From assembly GCA_014529385.2 (NCBI GenBank), contig CM043955.1, positions 153,190,140 through 153,254,139 on the forward strand: a DNA stretch of 64,000 nucleotides. Direction: 5' to 3'. A program made the position numbers and the translations under genes. The stretch is from Adiantum capillus-veneris. Its lineage: Eukaryota > Streptophyta > Polypodiopsida > Polypodiales > Pteridaceae. Below the pieces are notes generated by a model. It was not told where the DNA came from, ran no database searches, and saw only the letters and a list, made by a program, of their open reading frames with translations. Below, piece after piece: positions 45,756-56,320 of this stretch. Every line of letters begins with the position of its first letter. Position 1 is the stretch's first letter.

Positions 45756-47186
45756 ATGGTCATCATTCGAAGCGGAATGGATACTTCGCTTGGAGGTGAT
45801 GAGCATGAGAGAGGCGAAGAATTTTCCCCACCAGGAGGTTTTTTCGACCCTCCCCCTTCCCCATCTACGCCAAGGATTGCACTAACTTCTACGGAGGAGT
45901 TGGAGCAGATGTTTATGGATAGGAAGTTAGAACGTGAATCAAGAACAACAGAAAGAATGACAGAAATTGATCGTCAGTACCAAGACAAAATGGCAGCCAT
46001 AGCGCGTGAGCGCGAGCAAGCACGCTTGGAAGCCAAAGTAAGACGAGCAGAATTTGATCGCGAGAACAAAGCAAGACAAGAGAAGGGCGATCAACACATG
46101 AAAGAGTTGTGGCGACTTTTTTCTATTGTGCAGGCGTAGTTTACACAGAATTAGGAAAAGGAGACTCTCTTAGTCTCTTCTTCTCCCAAGCATGACACAC
46201 AGGATTTGCATGATGATAAGCATGATAATGATGATTTGGATGACACTGACAAGCATGATGATTTGCATGATCAAGATGTGATTTCTCACGAGCATGATGA
46301 TTTGTATGACCACGATGTAATTGTTCACAAGGATGATGTGTTAGTTGATACTTTGTCTAGCGAAGCTAACCTCGTTGCAGATTCGATCAATCACGAAGGA
46401 TCGATCTTGGCTCTTGAGCCTAGGTCCAAAGAACCCTCACAGGAAGTACTATGTGTTCATATGATTAGTTAGCACACACTGTACGAGTGTCTCATTCGTG
46501 ATCGTTTCCTGTATTTTAGTCAGCATCTTTATGTGATCCCTGTTCCTAGGCTTGACATATTGTACGCTGAGCACGTTTCATTCATGAATGAGCACAGATG
46601 TATGCGGATTGTTCATGAAAAGCTGAAAAGTATGTATGTAAGAAAGTCACATTCCATGTCTCTTCCTTGGCGTGACACATTCGTAGAACGAGCACAAGAA
46701 AGTATGAGCACCAAGCATGGGCATTTCCGTTGTGAATTGCCACAGCTGATTTCTTTAGATCATAAGAGAAAGATTCGACCTCATTGTGTGCGTGTGTGTG
46801 GTGAACGGTTTGGCACTCCGTCTCTCTGTTCATCTACATTGCATGCACAGTCTTTGAGGAAGACAAGTTTTTTTCCAGTCACTTTACATGGAATAGGTAT
46901 GTTCATGTTTTTGTGTTGGAAGTGGTTTCAGGAATTTTCAGCCATGGAGATTCTTGAAGAAGAAAGAAGCATGACTCTAGACGAAGTTGAAGCATTAAGG
47001 AGCCACAAAAGACTTTGTCGCTTTCGGCGCGTGCCAAAGAAGCAAGCGTTGCAGACCTTTATGAAGTTCAAGTACCGCACGACCCACACATTAGAGTGGG
47101 CCGGTGAAGAGTCCCTTCCAGGATTCCGGATGCTATTGGCGATCTCCCTCTACGCCATACAGTTCGGTACGAGTACCTCACTTTGA
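45756..47186 (+). pseudogene. Gag-like / His-Asp / accessory ORF of element C (amber-interrupted)
   Basis: From ATG 45756 to TGA 47186 (477 codons) the frame has no shift and only three stops, all TAG: 46137, 46152 and 46470. Two of these correspond to CAG in B and the third to CAG in D. Parts: Gly-Asp-Glu-His-Glu-Arg N-terminus, Ser-Pro-Pro-Gly-Gly-Phe, an Arg/Glu coiled coil with heptad character (residues 45-125), a short His/Asp region with one 14-residue unit, then the conserved domain and the chromodomain-like C-terminus. It carries no protease, RT or integrase. If ambers were read through, a single protein of about 475 residues would result; otherwise it is a pseudogene. Confidence 0.75.
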
Positions 47187-47197
47187 AAAGAAGGGGA

Positions 47198-48485
47198 TGT
47201 CACGTAACACATCCAACCCTATGTGTCCGTGGACAAGCTACATCATGACTTGGGTTCAATTCAGTCAAGTCAGTTTAGAATAGAAAGTGATCTGGCACTT
47301 TTGTGAGTGTTCGCAGACCGTGCATGTCCAGACACTTAGATTAGATGCATATCCTCTGGTTGCACACAACATGATCATCAGATTTCCATCAGAACCCATC
47401 AGGAGCATTTTTACGGTGCATAGATCTATTTTCCCTAATTTTGACATTTTTCACTTATTATTTTTAAGTGACTTTTGTTGGAAAGTAGGTAGGGCAATTT
47501 TGCTAAGTTTGTATAAATAGAAACCTAGCGCTAGCACTTTCTGGTAGAAGAGGCAGCAGGAGCACCTTGCTCAACAGGCAACTTCTCAGCAAGACCAACC
47601 CCCACGACAACTCTGGCGTTTTCTCTCAACAGAAGGCCTAGCGTTTTTGCACCACCTCAGTCTTGGCGTTTTTGCAGAGCAGATCAGCCCGGCAGTAGCA
47701 GAACAACAAGCCTAGCGTTTTTGCATGGTAGAACAAGTCCTGGCGTTTAGCATTGCAGATCAGCCCCGGCATTAGCAGAAGCATCAGATCCCCAACGTTT
47801 TTGCATCAGAGACCAATCAGCCCCTAGCGTTTTTGGAGCAGCATGACACACCGGCGTTTTGTAGTTCCATCGCGATAGAACCCAGAAGAACACCAGCGTT
47901 TTCAGTTTTTAGCATAGACACTCCGCAGAACAAGTCCCGAACCTCGTAGATCTCACCTTCCCGCAGTAGATCCTCGCCGCACAGTGGGATCCATCGAAGT
48001 TTGCAGTTTCAGCCCGGAGAACGCAGATTTCAGCATCTGCGTGTTCAGCTCATTGTCGTCGTACCGTCGTCATTGATGTCATCATCGAGATAGAGTCAAA
48101 ATTCAGCAGATAGAAGATTGCAGATTTCAGCCCTTAGAGTTTCCAGATTTCAGCCCGTCTCTTTGTCGTCTTCATCGTTGTCGACATCGTCGGTAAGTCC
48201 AAAGCATTGTAGAGATTTGTGCAATCATAAGTAGACCGCTCTCGGCATAGAGAGTGGGGCCTTCGGAGGAGGGTTTGACAACATTTTGGTGTCGTATTCT
48301 TCTCTCTCTATCTCTCAGTCTCATGCACTTCCATTCACAGTGTCCATTCACTTTGTTTGTGTCCATTGCACTCTCTCACTAAAGGAAGGGAAGGCTCTCC
48401 CTTCCGTAAGTAAAAGGAACCCTTGAGCACAATTTGGAGCACTCATCTTGAGCAAAGTTCAACATTCATTCCGCTGCACCTTACA
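47198..48485 (+). mobile_element. 3' LTR of element C (1288 bp)
   Basis: Starts TGTCACGTAACA (G-box changed), TATAAATA at 47512-47519, ends CACCTTACA. It follows the purine tract GAAAAGAAGGGGA. Confidence 0.9.
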
Positions 48486-49076
48486 CCCACTCTCGATGGC
48501 GAGAGTGGTCTACTATTGATTGCACAATCTGGTACAATGGCTGATGCAAATCTAATGGGACAATGTCGAGGCCGACGGTGACGAGGACGAGGACGAGACT
48601 ATGGCTGAAAACTGAATGCTTCGAATTGGTACTGTTGCTCTATTCGGGGCTGATCTGCTACTGTGTCTTTGTATGCCAAAAACGCTGCCCTACTGCCTGT
48701 AAAACGTTGATATGCTGCCTTCTTTATCTTGCTGAATTTGCTGATTCTTCTAGCTGAAAACGCTGATATCTGGAGGGTTTGAAAATGCTTGCTGAGGCTG
48801 CAGCAAAACACTGACTTGCAGGGGTGGAATCGCTGGTTCTCTAGGGCTGAAAAAGCCAGATAGCATGGGCTGAAATCGCCAGGCTCCAAGGAATGGAAAT
48901 GCTGGGCTTTAGGCTGAAAACGCCAGGTGTTTTTAGGTTCAAAAAACGCTAAAGCTATTGACCCTTTGCTGGCTGAAATCGTCGAATGCCAAGGCTGGTG
49001 TAGCTTGGGAAAAACGCCAAGGTTGAAGGTCTGAAAAACGCTGATGCTTTTTGGAGAGAAAAACGCCAGGTTGGCT

Positions 49077-49112
<36 letters not shown>

Positions 49113-49526
49113 CGTCTTGGTGAGAAGTGTCTCAAGAGGCCTGTTGCACCTGAGTGCTTGATGCTCTCCTTCTTCTTGTGCCGGAAAGTGCTAGCTTTGG
49201 TCTGCTTATATATTATCTTAGCAAAATTTCCCTATCTAGTTCCCAACAAAAGTCACTTAATAAATAAGTGAAAAATGTCAAAAATAGGAAAAATAGGTTT
49301 AATGCACTGGAAAATTCCCCTGATGGATTCTGATGGGAATGCTGATGACCACGCTGTGTGCAACCGGAGGATATGCATCTAATCTAAGTGTCTGGACATT
49401 CACGGTCTACGAACAGACTCACAAAAGTGCTAGATCACTTCCTATCCTAGATTGACTTGATTGACTGAACCCTTGTCATGGTGTGGCTTGTCCACGGACA
49501 CATAGGGTTGGATGTGTCACGTGACA
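48486..49526 (-). mobile_element. 3' LTR of element D, main part
   Basis: On the minus strand it begins TGTCACGTGACA at 49526 after a purine tract (49527-49540). It contains many GCGTTTT words and ends abruptly at the C insertion; the hairpin CCACTCTCG...CGAGAGTGG sits at 48487-48508. The stretch 48717-49526 aligns closely with D's 5' LTR at 59408-60204. Confidence 0.85.
49077..49111. repeat. 35-base G homopolymer in the D 3' LTR
   Basis: Thirty-five consecutive G residues; the partner LTR has 16 at 59772-59787. Such a tract can form G-quadruplexes and is prone to slippage, or to consensus error in long reads. Confidence 0.9.
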
Positions 49527-49537
49527 TCCCCTCCTTT

Positions 49538-50553
49538 TCAAAGTGAGGTACTGGTACCGAACTGTATGGCGTCGAGGGAGATCGCCAACAATATCCGGAA
49601 TCCTCGAAAGGACTCTTCGCCGGCCCACTCTGAGGTGTGGGTTGTGCGATACTTGAACTTCATAAAGGTCTGCAACGCTTGCTTCTTTGGGCCGCGCCGA
49701 AAGCGACACAAAGTCATCTGTGGCTCCTTCAATGCTTCAACTTCGTCTAGAGTCATGCTTCTTCCTTCTTTAAGAATCTCCATGGCTGAAAATTCTTGAA
49801 ACCACTTCCAACACAAAACCATGAACATACCTATTCCATATAAAGTGATTGGAAAAAATCTCTTCTGTCGAACAAACTGTGCATGTAATGTAGATGAACA
49901 TAGAGACGGAGTGCCAAACCGTTCACCACACACATGCAAACAATGAGATCTAATCTTGTCGTGCTGATCTAAATCGACCAACTGTGGCAAAACACAACGG
50001 AAATGCCTATGCTTGGTGCTCATACTTTCTTGTGCTCTTTCTACAATTGTGTCGTGCCAAGGAAGAGACATGGAATGTGACTTTCTTGAATGCATACTTT
50101 TCAGCTTTTCATGAATAATCCGCATACATTCGTGCTCATTCATGAGTGAAACGTGCTCAACGTACAATATGTCATGCCTAGGAAAAGGGATCACATAAAG
50201 ACGTCGACTAAAATACAGGAAACGATCACGAATGAAACACTCCAACAATGTGTGCTGACGAATCATTCGAACACGGAGTACTTCCTGTAAGCGTTCTTTG
50301 GACCTAGACTCGAGAGCCAAGATCGGTTCTTCCTGAGGGGGTTCTTTGGGCCTAGGCTGGAGAGCCAAGATCGGTTCTTCGAATCTGCAATGAGGTTAGC
50401 TTCACTAGAAACAGTATCAACTAACCCATCATTCTTGTGAACAATCACATGGTGGTCATACAAATCATTATGCTCGTGAGAAATCACATCTTGATCATGC
50501 AAATCATCATGCTTGTCATTATCATTCAAATCATCATGCTTATCATCATGCAA
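49538..50553 (-). pseudogene. His-Asp / accessory ORF of element D
   Basis: Two overlapping frames, 50263-50553 (His/Asp region) and 49538-50368 (276 codons, the longest unbroken copy of the conserved domain), joined by a frameshift near 50340. The conserved part has Arg-Asp-Arg-Phe-Leu-Tyr-Phe-Ser, Asn-Glu-His-Glu-Cys-Met-Arg, His-Phe-Arg-Cys, Cys-Gly-Glu-Arg-Phe-Gly, Cys-Trp-Lys-Trp-Phe and, at the end, Phe-Met-Lys-Phe-Lys with Trp and Glu-Glu at chromodomain spacing. The stop overlaps the purine tract. It lies where RT, RNase H and integrase would be in a complete gypsy element. Confidence 0.75.
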
Positions 50554-50604
50554 ATCCTGTGTATCATGCTTTGGAGAAGACGAGACCGAGAGAGTCTCCT
50601 TCTC

Positions 50605-50799
50605 CTAAATCCTTTCAATCTTCGCCTGCACATTAGAAATGAGAGATGGAGAATGAACAACTTGCTCTCCACGAATGACAAGGGAAGAGTCACTTTTGGC
50701 ATTGAAAGTGAACGTATTTTCCGCCCAATCAATGAGAGGGTTATGCTCACGAAACCATTGAATGCCCAAAATCATATCACATCCTGAGAGAGGAGAAAA
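50605..50799 (-). pseudogene. End of gypsy protease and RT-linker (element D)
   Basis: Reads Gly-Cys-Asp-Met-Ile-Leu-Gly-Ile-Gln-Trp-Phe, Pro-Leu-Ile-Asp-Trp, the conserved protease end of gypsy elements. It then stops at TAG (50605-50607) and continues in the same frame into the His/Asp ORF. The matching first half of protease lies beyond copia element E at 56321-56610, proving E inserted into this gene. RT is absent. Confidence 0.8.
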
Positions 50800-50991
50800 T
50801 GAAGGAGTACGAGCGGAAGTGCGATGCGAGAGAGAGTGCGAGAAGAAGAGCACGACGATATGGTGAACTCGCTCTATTGTAATGTGTAGAGCATAGTGAG
50901 TTCTTATTAGGTTTTAACAAAAGAATATGTGTACATACATGGCGGCCCTCCCACTTACCTGGGCGACCACATTGGGCTTTATACCCCAACA
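50800..50991 (-). mobile_element. 3' LTR of copia element E
   Basis: 192 bp; on the minus strand TATAAAG starts only about 9 bases from the LTR start, leaving almost no U3 upstream. Confidence 0.95.
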
Positions 50992-51080
50992 ACCTCCCAC
51001 TTAAAGTCCAATGTGGTACTTTAAGTGTGAGAGAAGCTACTATACAAGCTAATATACAAGAGACATAGAGAAGTGATGTA

Positions 51081-52371
51081 CTACCCTACACCTAACTGCT
51101 TGCGAAAATGCGCAAAGTTCTCTGAGGGAAGTCCTTTTGTAAGTAGATCAGCAGGATTTTCTGTGGTGTGAACTTTGACAAGCTGAACTTGCTTATCCTC
51201 GAGCATTTCCCTGATGAAATGATACTTCACATCCACATGCTTTGTCTTTGAGTGATAAAGTGGATTGTGAGCCATTTGTATAGCACTTTGACTATCACAA
51301 TATAACACATGCATCTCTTCTTTGATTCCCAAATCTGTTACTAGTCGATTAAGCCAAATTGATTCTTTGCATGCCTCTGATGCTGCAACATATTCAGCCT
51401 TTGTAGTAGACTGAGTAACACAATCTTGTAATCTAGAACGCCATGATACTGCTCCACCAGCCAATGTGAAGACATACCCTGACGTAGACCTTCGGTTGTC
51501 TAAGTCACCTGCATAATCTGAGTCTGTAAAACCCTTTACACTTAGCTCCTGACTCCCATAGCACATGCGTATACTCTTTGTAGCTTTCAGGTATCTCAAT
51601 ATTCCTTTCATTGCCTCCCAATGTTTCTTGCCTGGGTTTGACATGTATGGACTTACTACTCCCACTGCAAATGCAATGTCTGGGCGAGTAGCAATCATTG
51701 CATACATCAAACTACCCACTGCAGACGCATATGGAATCTTATCCATTTCAGCCTGTTCTTCCTCAGACACAGGACAATCTTGTTTGCTAAGTTTCACATC
51801 TGGTGGCAATGGAACACTCAATGCCTTTCCCTTCTCCATATTGAAACGTTGCAAAACCTTGTCAATATACTCTGTTTGAGATAACCAAATCAACTTCTTT
51901 GATCTGTCCCTCTCAATGCGCATACCAAGTATATGACTTGCCTCACCCATGTCTTTCATGTCAAACGATTTTGCCATCTTTGACTTCAAAGCTGAAATTT
52001 CTTCCAAGTGCTTGCCAACAATCAACATGTCATCCACATACAAAATAAGGATCAGCCAACTGCCATCCTTAGCCTTCTTTTGTATATAGACAGTGATCGA
52101 ACTCACTACGTTTGTAGCCTCGAGAAAGCATAAACTTGTGGAACTTAGGGTACCATGCCCTCGGTGATTGTTTTAAGCCATAAAGACTCTTTAACAATTG
52201 GCATACCACATCTTCCTTGCCTTTCTCAACAAACCCTTCTGGCCTCTGCATGTAAATTTCCACATCTAAATCACCATGCAAGAACGCTGTCTTGACATCC
52301 ATTTGGTGCAACACCAAATCTAATATGGCAACCAATGCAAGAAAGCATCTCAATGTAGTCATCTTGACCAC
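51081..52371 (-). pseudogene. Copia reverse transcriptase and RNase H (element E)
   Basis: The frame 52069-52371 gives the RT palm (Gln-Met-Asp-Val-Lys-Thr-Ala-Phe-Leu-His-Gly, Leu-Tyr-Gly-Leu-Lys-Gln-Ser-Pro-Arg). After a one-base shift near 52085 the 341-codon frame 51081-52106 gives Leu-Tyr-Val-Asp-Asp-Met (catalytic Asp pair), the thumb, and RNase H with Asp-Ser-Asp-Tyr-Ala-Gly, Ala-Glu-Tyr, Cys-Asp-Ser-Gln-Ser-Ala and the terminal Asn-Pro-Ala-Asp-Leu-Leu-Thr-Lys. All key residues remain, so the copy died recently by a few indels. Confidence 0.93.
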
Positions 52372-53981
52372 CGGAGAGAAGACTTCATCAAAGTCAATGC
52401 CTTGTTCTTGCTTAAAGCCCTTGGCAACAAGCCTTGCTTTGTACTTTGGCTGACTATCATGAGCGGTGTCTTATACCTGTAAACCCATTTACAAGGTAGG
52501 GCCTTTTTGCCCTGTGGTAATTTAACTAGCTTCCATGTCTGGTTTTTATGTAGAGCTGTCATCTTTGACTGCATGGCCAATTGCCAATTCCCGGAGTCCT
52601 TCATTTGCACTGCTTCCTTGTAACATGAAGGTTCATTGCAATCAGTCAACATGACATAGTTCATAGATGGAACAAACCTATCAGGAGGTCGCGTGATACG
52701 TCCAGATCTACGCACAATAGGTGGCTCAGGCTCTGCCACAACCTGTGGTTCCACTCTATCCTGTCCTTGCTCCTCTTGAGCCCTGACATTTTGTCTTGCA
52801 CGTGCAGGTCCATCTTCTTGGAAGACAACTCTTCTAATCTCCTCAACCCTCTCTGGTTTAGAATGATATTTGGCTTCATTAAAGTGAACATCATTGCTGC
52901 GGATAACCTTTCTGGATTCGGGATCCCAAAGTCTGTACCCGATCTCACCAGAATTACCATAGCCTAGAAAGATGCACTTTCTACTCTTTGGCTCAAGTTT
53001 GTTCCTAAATTCCTTTGGAACATGAGTATATGCCTCACAGCCAAAGACTCTGAGATGCTTGTATGAGGGCATTTTGCTTGACCATACCATCTCTGCCACT
53101 GAATCCTTCTGCAAAACCTTGCTAGGAGATCTATTTATAAGATGAACAACTGTTGATACAGCTTCATCCCAAAACCCATTTGGCAGTTGTGCATTAGACA
53201 ACATACTTCTGACCTTCTCTTGTATGGTCCTATTCATTCTCTCAGCAACACCATTTTGAGGAGGATTGTAAGGAGCAGTAAGTTCACGTTTTATACCTTT
53301 TGACTCACAAAAGTCCTGAAAGGCCTTTGAAACATACTCTCCACCATTGTCAGTGCGTAAGCATTTAAGCTTCTTGCCACTCTGATTCTCCACAAGTGTC
53401 ACAAACGTTTTGAAAACACTAAACGCTTCATCCTTGTGCTTGAGAAAGTAAACCCATACTTTCCTCGAGTAATCATCTATAAATGTCATAAAGTAAGAAG
53501 CTCCCCTTGGAGATAGGTTAGGCATAGGTCCACACAAATCACTATGAACAAGTGCCAACTGTGTATCCCTTCTACTGCTTCTATGCTTATGTGGCTGCTG
53601 TGTTTGCTTACCATACAGACAATGTTCACAGAATTCAAAATCATTAAATGACAAGCCAGATAAATAACCAGAACGAGACAAGATTTCCATTCCCTTCTTG
53701 GACATATGTCCTAACCGGCTATGCCACAAAGAAACGTTCGGCTGCTCGGTTACATTGATTACATTTTTAGAGACATTTGATACATAAATCATGTAAAGTC
53801 CTCCAGACTTTACTCCATGTGCTACTCTGATAGAACCCTTGGATATCTTCCACATGTTCTGTCCAAAAGTGGTGACGTAGCCAGTATCATCAAGTAAACC
53901 TGTGTTGATCAAGCTCTTTGTAATTGCGGGAACATGTCTCACATTCTTCAGCGTGAAAGAAGAGCCATTCTGAAACTTCAA
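52359..53981 (-). pseudogene. Copia integrase and start of RT (element E), 540 codons
   Basis: Begins within the protease C-terminus. The integrase zinc region has His-Ser-Arg-Leu-Gly-His and Cys-Glu-His-Cys (HHCC complete). The core has His-Ser-Asp-Leu-Cys-Gly, Arg-Thr-Asp-Asn-Gly-Gly-Glu-Tyr and Asn-Gly-Val-Ala-Glu-Arg, so the DDE triad is complete. A linker follows, then the RT fingers with Cys-Lys-Trp-Val-Tyr. A frameshift near 52468 ends the correct reading. The frame overlaps gag-protease by 4 bp in another phase, where an indel has split the original polyprotein. Confidence 0.93.
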
Positions 53982-55051
53982 TTGAACATCTCCAACTCAC
54001 ATGTCTGCCCATTGCCTAGCCGAACATGATCTTTAGTGGTCACATAAGAGGTAAACCACTCCTTGTTTGGAGACACATGAAGTGATGCCCCTGAGTCTAT
54101 AATCCAGTCATTCAGTGCATTTCCATCAGATGCTGTAAGAAGAGCTGAGTCCATTGTATTTTTCAAGAAGTAGATATCTCCTGACACTAGACTGTCATCC
54201 TCTGCAACAGTGTTTGTCACATTTATTTCTTGAATCTTCACTGAGGACTTGTTCTTCTCACCATGGTCTTCTGCTTTCTCTTTGCCTTTTTCTGCTTTCC
54301 ATTCTCTGTAGTCTCTTTTCATGTGACCCTTCTTGCCACAATGGTAGCATTCTATGTCACTCTTGCCTTTAGCACTGCGGGACTTGCTACGAGACTGATT
54401 CCTCTTTCCACCTTTGTCCTTTTCTTTGGTCCTTCCCTTGACAACTAAGGCTGTTCCTTTGCCTTTGTCCATTGTCTTTCTGTTGGTTTCTTCAGTAAGC
54501 AGACTGCCTTCTACACCTGCTATGGTCAAACCATCTGGAGGTGCAGAATTACTCAAAGCTGTGCGAAAAGTGTCCCAACTTTCCGGCAATGTGATCAACA
54601 GGAACATAGCTCTAACGGGTTCATCAAACTTGACACCTTGAGTTGACAACTGACTGTAGATGGTGTTGAATTCATTCAGATGATTGGACATAGGGGTCCC
54701 TTCTTTCATCTTCAAGTCAACAAGCTTCTTAAGCCAGTATACCTGTGAAGCTACACTCTGCTTCTCATAAAGATCACTCAGCTTTGTCCATGCTTGATAA
54801 GCCGACATCTCGTCTGCTACATTGAAGTAAACGCTTTCTGCCAAAGTCAGCATAATGGTAGAAAGTGCCAATTCATCCATTTCGCTCCATTCATCTTCGT
54901 CCATATCTTTTGGTTTTATCCCCTTGAGCTTTATAGGTTTTATCTGCTTCTTTTGTACCAACACATGCCAAATCTGCTTCTTCCACAATGGGAAATTGGT
55001 TCCATCCAGCTTATTGATATTGTAAAGAGCAGTGTCTTGTGATCCAGCCAT
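53978..55051 (-). CDS. Copia gag and protease N-terminus (element E), 357 codons
   Basis: Start ATG 55051. Residues 15-190 are the gag UBN2 core (Leu-Asp-Gly-Thr-Asn-Phe-x-x-Trp; Leu-x-Glu-Phe-Asn; Leu-Pro-Glu-Ser-Trp). A Lys/Ser-rich stretch and a zinc knuckle follow near residue 235: Cys-Tyr-His-Cys-x4-His-x4-Tyr, with the last Cys replaced by Tyr. The protease start with Ile-Ile-Asp-Ser-Gly-Ala-Ser near residue 320 is intact. The frame ends just after Gly-Asn-Gly-Gln. It would supply the particle protein. Confidence 0.9.
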   Translation of the reverse strand: MAGSQDTALYNINKLDGTNFPLWKKQIWHVLVQKKQIKPIKLKGIKPKDMDEDEWSEMDELALSTIMLTLAESVYFNVADEMSAYQAWTKLSDLYEKQSVASQVYWLKKLVDLKMKEGTPMSNHLNEFNTIYSQLSTQGVKFDEPVRAMFLLITLPESWDTFRTALSNSAPPDGLTIAGVEGSLLTEETNRKTMDKGKGTALVVKGRTKEKDKGGKRNQSRSKSRSAKGKSDIECYHCGKKGHMKRDYREWKAEKGKEKAEDHGEKNKSSVKIQEINVTNTVAEDDSLVSGDIYFLKNTMDSALLTASDGNALNDWIIDSGASLHVSPNKEWFTSYVTTKDHVRLGNGQTCELEMFN

Positions 55052-56114
55052 AACTACGCTTCACAGTAGTTTACTTTCCTGGGAAAAATTCGGCAAAGTT
55101 TCCCCTGTAAACTGTCCTCTGAACCAATATTAGCCTGTCAAATGAACCAAGAAAGCTTTAGATTCTGCAGAAATTTTGGCAGAGTCTCCTTTGTAAAATG
55201 GCTATGGTGTACTAAAAAACAGACCAAAAACAGCTCAAAAAACCACTGTCTCTCTAAACCTATCCTGCACCTGTACTGTCTCTCACTGTCCTGTCACTGT
55301 CCTGTAAGCAAAGACTGCGACAATGCCTCAACGGCAGTAAAGCAAAGATGCAATCCCAACTGTCTAACTCACAGTCAATACATCCTAGCTGCCTATCTAA
55401 GGGTGCTCGAGGGATCGCTCCAAGACCTGTATCACCGAAAGGATCTCAACATTCGAGAATCCCCCAGCTCAATAAAACCTCACTCGACCCTCAACAAAGG
55501 CTGCAGTAAATCTGACAGTACATAGACTTCCCACAAAGTCATACAATTACAAATTTCCCACTGTATGTTGTAACCACTGCAGCGGTTGTTTGCCGCGTGA
55601 CTCACAGCCAGCAAACCCTCAACAGACATACATCATCTCTGACAATACATCCCATGTGGAAGTACCTGCAATGTCAGGATGAAATCTGGAATATCAAGCA
55701 GCAAACGCAAGCTACCTGATGAACTAGTGGATGTCGCCTACAATGTGTGTAGGTGCGTCCGTGTCGTATGTGACACGCCGCCAAGAACTGTGAGGCGTCC
55801 TTTGCTGTGTAGACAGCCACAAATCAGCACTCTGGAAGTGTAGATATCCTCAGCACTTGCAGTCGTAGGCCGAAACCCCAAATTTGCAGAGTCGGATCTG
55901 CACCCGCCAAGACCACGTAGTCGAAAATGGCATGCGCAGAACTTTGTCGAAGCCGAACGGTGGCCGAGATGACCTCAGAATGAAATTCTGAGAACACCAA
56001 GTCCTTCGGGCACTCCCACAAGATTTGGGGCCGTGTCTTCACCTGTCGAATCTCACTCCAATCTGAGCGAGTGACTCTGGCTACTTGCAAATGCTGCCCC
56101 GAGCCTCGATCTGA
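55052..56114 (-). other. Untranslated leader of copia element E
   Basis: About 1.06 kb between primer site and gag start, with no long minus-strand frame. Leaders of such elements usually hold packaging signals; none can be named from sequence alone. Confidence 0.7.
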
Positions 56115-56126
56115 GCTCTGATACCA
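56115..56126 (-). other. Primer-binding site of element E
   Basis: The reverse complement is TGGTATCAGAGC, two bases inside the LTR. Confidence 0.95.
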
Positions 56127-56128
56127 GT

Positions 56129-56320
56129 TGAAGGAGTACGAGCGGAAGTGCGACGCGAGAGAGAGTGCAAGAAGAAGAGCACGACGATATGGTGAACTCG
56201 CTCTATTGTAATGTGTAGAGCATAGTGAGTTCTTATTAGGTGTTAACAAAAGAATATGTGTACATACCTGGCGGCCCGCCCACTTACCAGGGCGACCACA
56301 TTGGGCTTTATACCCCAACA
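56129..56320 (-). mobile_element. 5' LTR of copia element E
   Basis: 192 bp, equal in length to the 3' LTR, adjacent to the primer site. Confidence 0.95.

Larger units (their letters stand above)
44068..48485 (+). mobile_element. Element C: related non-autonomous LTR element, 5' end truncated
   Basis: The left LTR (44068-45274) lacks about its first 60 bp; the right LTR (47198-48485) is complete at 1288 bp. The interior layout is as in B: primer site, leader ORF, one long frame, polypurine tract. The LTRs are a sub-family distinct from B (TATAAATA promoter, TTACA ending). It lies within D's 3' LTR, which resumes at 48486; the left junction has lost sequence of both elements. Confidence 0.85.
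50800..56320 (-). mobile_element. Element E: full-length Ty1/copia element (5521 bp)
   Basis: Two LTRs of 192 bp (50800-50991 and 56129-56320) differ at about six positions (roughly 3%). Ends on the minus strand are TGTTGGGG and CTCCTTCA. Order: 5' LTR, primer site, leader of about 1.1 kb, gag, protease, integrase, RT, RNase H, polypurine tract (50992-51003), 3' LTR. It splits the protease gene of element D. The flanking 5-mers gaaaa and gcaac do not make a clean target duplication. RT and RNase H style suggest a Tnt1/Tork-like lineage. Confidence 0.95.

Noticed and set aside
49044-49271. Plus-strand ORF with a polyglycine run
   Set aside because: The glycine run is the poly(G) tract of the D LTR; the frame is inside a minus-strand LTR.
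54154-55042. Plus-strand frames over element E gag
   Set aside because: Antisense readings of the 357-codon copia gag.
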